64,000 nucleotides of DNA from Gordonia lacunae (GTDB lineage Bacteria > Actinomycetota > Actinomycetes > Mycobacteriales > Mycobacteriaceae): assembly GCF_002149015.1 (NCBI RefSeq), contig NZ_NGFO01000004.1:124001-188000 (forward strand), written 5' to 3'. A program made the position numbers and the translations under genes. The notes below the pieces were generated by a model that was given only the letters and a program-made list of their open reading frames with translations, was not told where the DNA came from and did no database searches. This document shows, piece after piece, positions 54,061 through 61,700 of this stretch (positions within the stretch are counted from its first letter, which is position 1; every line of letters starts with the position of its first letter).

Positions 54061-54662
54061 CAGGAGTCGGTACCGACGCCCTTCAGGCCGCGCCAGGTGA
54101 TACCGACGAGGAGGTTGGTGGCCTTCTCGAGGTCGACGTCGCCTTCGGTGATGCGGTCGGCGACCGCCTCGGCGGCGCCGACGATCGCGACGGCGGTGAG
54201 TTCGAAGTCGATGTCACTGGCACCCTCGACCGTGGTGCCGGCCTTGATCAGCTGGGCGACCATCTCGGTGACCCGCTGGCGGCTCTCGGAGACGATGCCG
54301 GCGAAACCGGCGGTGCCGATGGCGACGCGGTAGAGCACCCGCCACGACTGCCGGTGCTCATGGACGAAGCGGAGGAACTCGCGGATCACCGTGACCGCCT
54401 GCTCGCGCTGCGAGAGCGAGGGATCGAAGCCGACGCTCATGGCGTCGATGAACAGGCCCGACTCACGCGCGATGCACGCGCTGAACAGCTCGTCCTTGGA
54501 GCCGTAGTACAGGTACAGCATCGGCTTGGAGATCTGCGCCTCGGCGGCGATCGCATCCATCGAGGTCTCGCGAAAACCGTTCTGCGAGAACACCTTCACG
54601 GCGGCATCGAGCATCTGCTGCTCGCGCACCGCGCGTGGCAGGCGCTTGGTTCCGCCCGACAT
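54060..54662 (-). CDS. TetR regulator, homologue of the mycobacterial Rv0238 protein
   Basis: A 200-residue TetR with the helix-turn-helix TSMDAIAAEAQISKPMLYLY at about 31-50. It lies next to an LpqI homologue as Rv0238 lies next to Rv0237. ATG 54662 follows GGAGGTGG. A palindrome CTTACC-AACC-GGTAAG lies at 54711-54726, just upstream of its start, matching two other sites in the window; it is the probable autoregulatory operator. The regulated genes may include fadE5, fadA2, fabG4-htdX. Confidence 0.85.
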   Translation of the reverse strand: MSGGTKRLPRAVREQQMLDAAVKVFSQNGFRETSMDAIAAEAQISKPMLYLYYGSKDELFSACIARESGLFIDAMSVGFDPSLSQREQAVTVIREFLRFVHEHRQSWRVLYRVAIGTAGFAGIVSESRQRVTEMVAQLIKAGTTVEGASDIDFELTAVAIVGAAEAVADRITEGDVDLEKATNLLVGITWRGLKGVGTDS

Positions 54663-54711
54663 GACCGCCACCTCCGTTCACCACGTCTGTTCGACCGACG
54701 ATATCAACAAC

Positions 54712-54725
54712 TTACCAACCGGTAA
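54712..54725. promoter_or_regulatory. TTAC-N6-GTAA palindrome upstream of the TetR gene
   Basis: TTACCAACCGGTAA with outer C/G extending both arms (CTTACC/GGTAAG). It is 49 bases before the TetR start; the lpqI 3' end is on the other side. Same pattern as at 25783 and 39398. Confidence 0.7.
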
Positions 54726-54763
54726 GGTGAAACCCCATTCGCACGGTCAGGAGCATCGGCAGT

Positions 54764-55969
54764 TCAACAGTTGACCACACCCTTGGACCGCAGGATGCGC
54801 ACCACCTTGTCATCGAGGCGGGCGGGAGCGAGCCGGCCGGCCGACACCGCGCGCTCGAGGTTGTCGAGCACCGATGCGACCCGGTCGGTGGACAGCCACA
54901 GCGCGACATCGCCGCCTGCGAGGAGGAACTTCTCCACCGCCTGCTCGATGGGGTACTGCGCACTGATCGCCGCCATGCCCGACAGATCGTCGGAGTAGAT
55001 CACGCCGTCGAAGCGCGGACCGTCGTACCCGACACCGGTGCGCAGCATCTGGATCGCGGGCCGGCTGATGCTCGCCGGCAGCCCCTTCGTGAGACCCGGG
55101 ACGATCAGGTGACCGACCATCGCGCCCGCGGTTCCGGGGTCACGCAGCAGCGTCCGGAACGGCACGAGATCGCTGTCCTGCAGCTCGGCGAGCGACGGGA
55201 CGGTCACGACACCGAGATGCGAGTCGCCCGAACCGTGCCCGTGACCCGGAAAGTGCTTGTACACCGGCGTGATCCCCGCGTCGGCCAGGCCCGCGGCGTA
55301 CGCCCCCGCGTACTCGGTCACGACCGCCGGATCGTTGCTGAAGGACCGGTCGCCGATCACCTCATTGTCCGATTCGTCGCTGACGTCGGCGACGGGCGCG
55401 AAGTCGACCGTGACGCCCAGGCGCTTGAGTTTGCGACCCACGTCGGCCGCGATCGCGCGCACCTGCTCGGGCGTCTTGGTCTGGGCCAGCTCGCGCGGCG
55501 AGGCGTTGTCGATGCCGAGCGCGGACAGCCGCGACACCCGTCCGCCCTCGTGATCGACGGTGACCATCAACGGAATCGACGAGTTCTGCGAAATCCGTGC
55601 TGCCGCACCGCTCGTCAGGATCGCCTTGTCGGTCCAGCTCCCGACGAAGATGCCGCCGATCTCCTCGTTCTCGACGATCTGCTGGGCGTCGGCCGCCCCG
55701 GTCACACCGACGACGATCAGCTGCGCCAGCTTCTGGCGAACCGACAGCTTCGCGAGTTCGGTTGCCCCGCAGGCGTTCGCGACCGGCGTGGCGGTCGGAG
55801 ACGACGACGGGGAGGACGCACCGGCCGGCGCACCCGCGGAGTACGAGGGTGTCGGCGGCGGCGAATCCGAGGTCGACGAGGTACATGCGGCCAGCGTCGC
55901 GCACAGCACCGCGACCGTTGCCGTCGTCATCGCATGACGAATCCGCTGGGGTCTGCGAGTTGGGCCCAT
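54764..55969 (-). CDS. lpqI: LpqI-type glycoside hydrolase family 3 lipoprotein
   Basis: A 401-residue lipoprotein: signal peptide with lipobox ATLAAC (Cys about 29), Ser/Pro-rich linker, then a GH3 N-acetyl-beta-glucosaminidase domain. The catalytic dyad region is KHFPGHGHGSGDSH (His general acid/base), and the nucleophile Asp is in GVIYSDDLSGMAAI. In mycobacteria LpqI removes GlcNAc from peptidoglycan fragments. ATG 55969 is preceded by the universal stress gene on the other strand, with only 29 bases between the two start codons. Confidence 0.93.
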   Translation of the reverse strand: MGPTRRPQRIRHAMTTATVAVLCATLAACTSSTSDSPPPTPSYSAGAPAGASSPSSSPTATPVANACGATELAKLSVRQKLAQLIVVGVTGAADAQQIVENEEIGGIFVGSWTDKAILTSGAAARISQNSSIPLMVTVDHEGGRVSRLSALGIDNASPRELAQTKTPEQVRAIAADVGRKLKRLGVTVDFAPVADVSDESDNEVIGDRSFSNDPAVVTEYAGAYAAGLADAGITPVYKHFPGHGHGSGDSHLGVVTVPSLAELQDSDLVPFRTLLRDPGTAGAMVGHLIVPGLTKGLPASISRPAIQMLRTGVGYDGPRFDGVIYSDDLSGMAAISAQYPIEQAVEKFLLAGGDVALWLSTDRVASVLDNLERAVSAGRLAPARLDDKVVRILRSKGVVNC

Positions 55970-55998
55970 GGCACGAGTCTGGCATGTAGTCTGAGCCC

Positions 55999-56556
55999 AT
56001 GGACGTGGGGTCCGTTTCGTCCGGGTCCGCCACCGCCGGGAGCGGTAGCGGCGGCAACAGTGCCGCACAAACGCTGATGATCGCCTACGACGGGTCACCA
56101 AACGCCGACCGCGCCATTCGTTACGCCGGGCATTTCCTCCGCGCACAATCCGCAGTGGTCGTCACCGCCTGGCAACCCGGCGGCATGACGCCGGCGCGCA
56201 TGTCCACCCTCGCCGGCGGGATGCAGCCGTTCATCGACACCCAACTCGACGCCGGCGTCGACCAGGCGCTCGAAGACGAGGCCGCCGCGATCAACGAGCG
56301 CGGTGTGACGCTCGCCGCCGAATGTGGGCTGACCGCACGTGGATCGCTCGTCGAAGTCGAGTCGACCGTGTGGGGTGCGCTCGTCGCCGCGGCCGAGGCG
56401 CTCGACGTCGATCTCCTGGTCACCGGCACTCGCGGGGCGTCGGGACTCAAGGCGTTGCTGCGGTCGAGCGTGGCCGAGCGGGTCCTCAAACATTGCCACC
56501 GGCCGGTGTTCATCGTTCCCGCCAAGTGCGAGAAGGAGCCTCAGGTCACGCTGTAG
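55999..56556 (+). CDS. Universal stress protein (UspA fold, ATP-binding type)
   Basis: A 185-residue protein with one Usp domain. The ATP-binding motif is G-x2-G-x(9)-G-S in GTRGASGLKALLRSSVAERV. The first 20 residues are Gly/Ser-rich. It is divergent from lpqI with only 29 bases between, which suggests leaderless mRNA on one or both sides. Confidence 0.85.
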   Translation: MDVGSVSSGSATAGSGSGGNSAAQTLMIAYDGSPNADRAIRYAGHFLRAQSAVVVTAWQPGGMTPARMSTLAGGMQPFIDTQLDAGVDQALEDEAAAINERGVTLAAECGLTARGSLVEVESTVWGALVAAAEALDVDLLVTGTRGASGLKALLRSSVAERVLKHCHRPVFIVPAKCEKEPQVTL

Positions 56557-56563
56557 CGCAGCT

Positions 56564-56660
56564 CTGCTGGCCGAGCTTGTCGAGGTCACCACGTGGCTTC
56601 GACACGGCGCCTCGCTCCGCTCGGGGCCGGCTCAACCAGCAGTGGGCTCACCCAGCAAGG
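56564..56660. repeat. REP-like repeat between stress protein and AraC gene
   Basis: Diverged relative of the element at 5830-5885: gagcttgtcgagg, ggcttcgacacgg and ggctcaaccagcagtgggct units. It lies in the intergenic gap and in part upstream of the AraC-type gene. Confidence 0.5.
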
Positions 56661-56730
56661 GGCTGGGCGTGTCCTGATCTGTGGGATGCGTGGCCTGGAC
56701 GCCACGGTCAGGGTCGGAAACGATGTCCCC

Positions 56731-57696
56731 ATGACGCGATCGGTGGTGATTCTCGGGTTCCCCGGGGTGCAGGCCCTGGACGTGACCGGACCGGCCGATG
56801 TGTTCACCACCGCGTCGATCGCACTCGCCGACCAGGGCGCGGAGGTCCGCTACGACCTCCGGCTGGCGTCGAAGTCGGGTCTGCATGTCGGAACCGGCGT
56901 CGGCCTGGAGTTCGTCGCGCATCCGCTGCCCGATCCGGGCGATCCGCTCGACATCCTGATCCTGCCCGGCGGTACCGGTGTCCACGACGCCACCCGGGAT
57001 CCCGAACTCATCGGCTGGATCCGGCGGGCGGCACGAAGCGCACGACGGGTCGTCAGCGTGTGCAACGGCGCGTTCCTCGCCGCCGAGGCCGGCCTGCTCG
57101 ACGGCAGACGCGCGACTACGCACTGGGCGATGACCGGGCTGCTCGCCGAGCGGTACCCGTCGATCCAGGTCGACGCCGAGGCACTGTTCGTCCGCGGCAG
57201 CGATCGCGTGTGGAGTTCCGCGGGCGTCACCGCCGGGATCGACCTCTCGCTGGCGCTGATCGAGGAGGACCACGGCACCGAACTCGCGCAGCTCGTCGCG
57301 CGGTGGCTCGTCCTCTACATGCGACGACCCGGCGGTCAGAGCCAGTTCGCGCCACCGGTGTGGATGCCGCGGGCGCGTCGCACGGCGATCCGGGAGATCC
57401 AGGAGCGCATCGAGGCCGAGCCGGGCCGGCCACACCGCGTCGACGATCTCGCCCGCGACGCGTCGATGAGCCCGCGCCATTTCTCCCGCCTCTTCACCGA
57501 CCAGACCGGCGAGGCCCCCGGCTCTTATGTCGAACGGGTCCGGACCGACGCCGCCCGTCGTGCGCTCACGCAGAGCGACGACACGATGCCGGTGATCGCC
57601 TCCCGGTGCGGCTTCGGGTCCGCCGAGACGATGCGCCGCACCTTCGTCCGCCGGCTCGGCGTACCGCCCGATCAGTACCGCCGCACCTTCCGCTGA
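56731..57696 (+). CDS. GlxA/FtrA-type AraC regulator with DJ-1/PfpI domain
   Basis: A 321-residue protein. Residues 1-190 form a DJ-1/PfpI (glutamine-amidotransferase-like) domain (VVILGFPGVQALDVTGPADV, LILPGGTG, VVSVCNGAFLAAEAGLLDGR), and residues 215-321 a double HTH AraC domain (RVDDLARDASMSPRHFSRLF, TMPVIASRCGFGSAETMRRT). ATG 56731 is the natural start; an upstream open frame from 56593 is mostly repeat. The next gene, a PfpI-type enzyme 29 bases downstream, is the likely target. Confidence 0.9.
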   Translation: MTRSVVILGFPGVQALDVTGPADVFTTASIALADQGAEVRYDLRLASKSGLHVGTGVGLEFVAHPLPDPGDPLDILILPGGTGVHDATRDPELIGWIRRAARSARRVVSVCNGAFLAAEAGLLDGRRATTHWAMTGLLAERYPSIQVDAEALFVRGSDRVWSSAGVTAGIDLSLALIEEDHGTELAQLVARWLVLYMRRPGGQSQFAPPVWMPRARRTAIREIQERIEAEPGRPHRVDDLARDASMSPRHFSRLFTDQTGEAPGSYVERVRTDAARRALTQSDDTMPVIASRCGFGSAETMRRTFVRRLGVPPDQYRRTFR

Positions 57697-57724
57697 CCCG
57701 AAACCCGCCCATCGAAAGGCCGTC

Positions 57725-58447
57725 ATGACCCAGATCGCGATCGTCCTCTACCCGCGGTTCACCGCACTCGACTTCATCGGGCCGTACGAGGTGCTACGCG
57801 CCCTGCCCGACGCCGAGGTCAGATTCGTCTGGCACGAGCCGGGACCGGTCGTCGCCGACTCGGGCGTGCTCGTCGTCGGCGCCACGCATTCGTTCGACGA
57901 GACGCCGTCACCGGACGTCGTCCTGGTGCCGGGCGGACCCGGTTGTTTCGCCGCGTCGCAGGACGAGAAGGTCCTCGACTGGCTGCGCGCGGTACGACCG
58001 GGCGCGCAGTGGACGACGTCGGTGTGCACCGGTTCGGTCGTACTGGCCGCGGCCGGTCTGCTCGACGGCAGGCCGGCCACCACGCATTGGTCGTCGATGG
58101 CCGCGCTGACCCTGCACGGGGCGAAGGCGGTGTCCGACGAGCGCATCGTGCGCGCGCTACCCGACGACGACCTGGTCACCGCCGCGGGCGTGTCCGCCGG
58201 TCTCGACCTCGCGCTGTGGCTGGCCGAGCAGATCGCCGGCCGCGCACGAGCCGAGGCGATCCAGCTGGTCATCGAATACGATCCGCAACCGCATCTCGAC
58301 TCCGGGCATCGGTCCAAGGCGTCGGCCGGCACGATCGCCACGTCGACGATGCTGCTCAGCCGCGACGTCGACAAGCCCGAACTGCTGAAGACGAGTGCGC
58401 GCCTGCTGTGGGATCGCACCCTGACGACAGTGCGGTCTCGGCGCTGA
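57725..58447 (+). CDS. DJ-1/PfpI-family protein, isocyanide-hydratase-like
   Basis: A 240-residue protein with the family nucleophile Cys in WTTSVCTGSVVLAAAGLLDG and an N-terminal acidic residue region LDFIGPYEVLRALPDAEVRF. It resembles the cyclohexyl-isocyanide hydratase branch, but activity on isocyanides is unproven here. It is probably co-expressed with the AraC-type gene upstream. Confidence 0.78.
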   Translation: MTQIAIVLYPRFTALDFIGPYEVLRALPDAEVRFVWHEPGPVVADSGVLVVGATHSFDETPSPDVVLVPGGPGCFAASQDEKVLDWLRAVRPGAQWTTSVCTGSVVLAAAGLLDGRPATTHWSSMAALTLHGAKAVSDERIVRALPDDDLVTAAGVSAGLDLALWLAEQIAGRARAEAIQLVIEYDPQPHLDSGHRSKASAGTIATSTMLLSRDVDKPELLKTSARLLWDRTLTTVRSRR

Positions 58448-58522
58448 CCGCGGCCGGGTCGATCCGCCGGCGTCAGCGGGTGTCACCCGGAATCGGACTT
58501 CGGCGATGGTAGTTTCATCGCC

Positions 58523-58723
58523 ATGACCAACAACCGCCTTGTCGCCGGAGCCGTCGCCGGGGTCGCCGGCATCCTGGTGGGACTCGGCGCGGTGTTCCTC
58601 GGCGGGTTCCTGGCCTCCGAGAACAGCCCGTCCACCGATCTGAACAACATCAGCCCGAACAACGGATTCGTCCAGGGCTCGGTGGACTACGGTTCGCGCG
58701 GCGGAGCCGGCGAGACCAACTGA
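58523..58723 (+). CDS. DUF2613 small membrane protein, homologue of Rv0236A
   Basis: A 66-residue protein with one N-terminal hydrophobic helix (GAVAGVAGILVGLGAVFLGG) and a C-terminus FVQGSVDYGSRG as in the DUF2613 family encoded in front of aftD in mycobacteria. ATG 58523 is preceded by tagtttcatcgcc, without a strong ribosome site. Its TGA is in the same frame as aftD, and no stop lies between the two. Confidence 0.82.
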   Translation: MTNNRLVAGAVAGVAGILVGLGAVFLGGFLASENSPSTDLNNISPNNGFVQGSVDYGSRGGAGETN

Positions 58724-58774
58724 CCCGTCCACGCGCCGCCGGTCCCGGCGTCCCCTGATCGACAGCAGCAGCAA

Positions 58775-61700
58775 CTGAGTACCCCGCCTCCGCCACCGGA
58801 TCAGTCCGAACTGAGTCGACGCGGTGTCGCCGTCATCGCCGCGATCTCACTGCTGATCTGCCTGCTGCAGTCTCCGGGCCGCATCGCCGCGGACACCAAA
58901 CTCGACCTCACCGCGAACCCGCTGGGCTTCCTGGCCCGCGCCGCACACCTGTGGACACCGAACGCCCCGATGGGGCAGGTGCAGAACCAGGCCTACGGCT
59001 ACTTCTTCCCGCACGGCGCGTTCTACGCACTCGGCGACCTTCTCGCCGTCCCGCCGTGGATCGTGCAGCGCCTCTGGTGGGCGCTGCTGCTCACCGTCGG
59101 CTTCATCGGCATCGTCCGCCTCGCCGAGACCCTGCGACTGGGTTCGCCCGCCTCGCGGATGATCGCCGCCACCGTCTTCGTGCTGAGCCCCCGGGTCCTG
59201 ACCACCCTCGGTTCGATCTCGTCGGAGACCCTGCCGATGATGCTCGCCCCATGGGTGCTCCTGCCGGTGGTGCGGGCACTCGACACGCGAGCCGGCGACG
59301 ACGATCCGCCACTCTGGCGCGCGGCCGCCCGAACGGCGGCCGCGGTGGCACTGATGGGCGCGGTCAATGCCGTCGCCACGCTGGCGGCCCTCGGTGTCGC
59401 CGTCCTGTGGTGGCTGCTGCACAGTCCGCGTGACCGCCGATGGTGGCGATTCGGCGCCTGGACCGCGGCCGGCCTGACCCTGGCCTGCGCGTGGTGGGTG
59501 GTCCCGCTGCTGATCCTCTCGCGCGTGAGTCCGCCTTTCCTGGACTACATCGAGTCGTCCCGGGTCACCACGCAGTGGACCTCGCTGACCGAGGTGTTGC
59601 GCGGGGCGAGTTCGTGGACGCCGTTCGTCTCCCCGGAGCGCGTCGCCGGGGCGGTGCTGGTCACCCAGCCCGCCGCGGTTCTGGCGACCGGGACCATCGC
59701 GGCCGCCGGGCTCGCCGGACTGTGCATGCGGCACATGCCGTTCCGCGGCCGCCTCGTCGCCATCCTGGGCGTCGGTCTCGTCGTGATGTGCGTCGGCTAC
59801 GCGGGCGAACTCGGGTCGCCGGTCGCCGAGCAGGTACGCGTCTTCCTCGACGGTTCCGGCGCACCGCTGCGCAACATCCACAAGTTCGAACCGCTGCTCC
59901 GCATCCCCCTGGTCCTCGGCGTCGCGCACCTGCTGGCGCGGGTTCCGCTCCCCGGGAGTGCCGGTCGGCGGGAGACGCTCACCGCCTTCGCCCATCCCCA
60001 GCGGTCGCGTCCGGTCGCCGCGGCGATCGTCCTGCTCGTCGCCGTGATCGGCGCCGGGTCGCTGATGTGGACCGGTCAGCTCGCACCGAACGGTACGTAC
60101 GAGTCGATTCCGCGTCATTGGCAGCAGACCGCCGACTGGCTGGCCGAGCACAGCGAGCGCGACGACGGCGGCCCACCTGCCCGCGCGCTGGTCGTCCCCG
60201 GCGCCCCGTTCGCCGACCAGCTGTGGGGGCTCACCCGCGACGAACCGCTGCAACCCCTGTCCGACACCCCGTGGGCGGTCCGTGACGCGATCCCGCTCAC
60301 CCCGCCCGGCGCGATCCGGGCCCTCGACTCCGTCCAGCGCGAGATCGCCGCGGGCCGCGGCTCGCCGGGCCTGGCCGCCACCCTCGCCGGGCAGGGCATC
60401 GGATTCGTCGTTCTCCGAGCCGATCTCGACCCCGAGACCTCACGGTCGGCCCGCCCGCTGCTCGCGCAGCAGGCACTCGACGAGTCACCCGGACTCCGCC
60501 GCGTGGCCGAGTTCGGTCCGCGGATCGGGCCGCCGAGCGTTAGGGGGGTGTTGCGCGACAACGGTTTACGGCCCGGGATGCCCGCGGTGCAGATCTTCGC
60601 CGTCGACCCTGCCGGCGCGCCCGCCGCCGACACCGGACCCCGACTGATCGACACCGCGGGCCTCCCGCGAGTCGCCGGTGGCCCCGAGGCCATCGCCGAA
60701 CTGGCCGATGTCCGAGCACGTCAGGGACTACCGCCGCTCGGACCGGTCGTCCTCGATGCCGATGCACGACGTGCCGGGATCACCGACGGCCCGTTGATCG
60801 TGACCGACACGCCCAGCGACCGGGAGACCGACTTCGGCCGCGTCGACGACCACAGTTCGGCGATCCGGGCTCCGTCGGATCCGCGGCGCACGCAGAACGC
60901 CGTCGCCGACTACCCCGTCGACGGACAATCGCTCGTACACGGGCAGTGGTTGCTGGACAACCGGAGTGGCGAGGTCGAGGTCTCGACGTCGGGATCGGCG
61001 GCGGACGCGGTGCAGCCCGGGCAGACCTCACCGGCCAACTCGGCGGCCGCTGCCTTCGACGGCAATCCGCAGAGCGCCTGGGTGAGCGGCGGGCTCGAGA
61101 GTGCGGTCGGACGATGGATGCGCATCGGCTTCACGACCCCGCGAACCGACCTGGCACTGACCCTGACGACCGCCAAGGCCCTCGGTCCCGATGTCACCAG
61201 CGCACTGATCACCACCGAGGCGGGCAGCACGGTGGTCTCGGGTCTCGAACCCGGTGAACCGATGACGGTGACCGCGCCCAGCGGCGCCACCCGCTGGGTG
61301 CAGATCCGCGCGCTCCGCACCGACGACGGCACGGCCGGAAACCAATTCGCCCTCGGCGAGGTCACGGTGTCGGATCTGCGGACCGCGACACCATTGCGCA
61401 TCCGCCATCGCGTGGTGCTGCCCGAGCTCGAGGCCGGTACCGAGGTCGCCCAGTGGCTGCTGTATCAGGAGTTGTCCGGACGGGCGTCCTGCGTCTCCGA
61501 CCCAGAGCGGCAGATGACAAGGTGCGCACCGGGACTCGGCCTTTCCCCGGAGACGTCCGCGGTGTTCGGGCGCGCACTCTCGGTGCCATCGGATGTCGCC
61601 GTCTCCCCCACCGCGATCCTGCGGCCCCGACCCGGCGATGCTCTCGATCGGCTTCTCGCCGACGATGGTCGGGTCACCGCACACGGCCCCCGCCCGGTGA

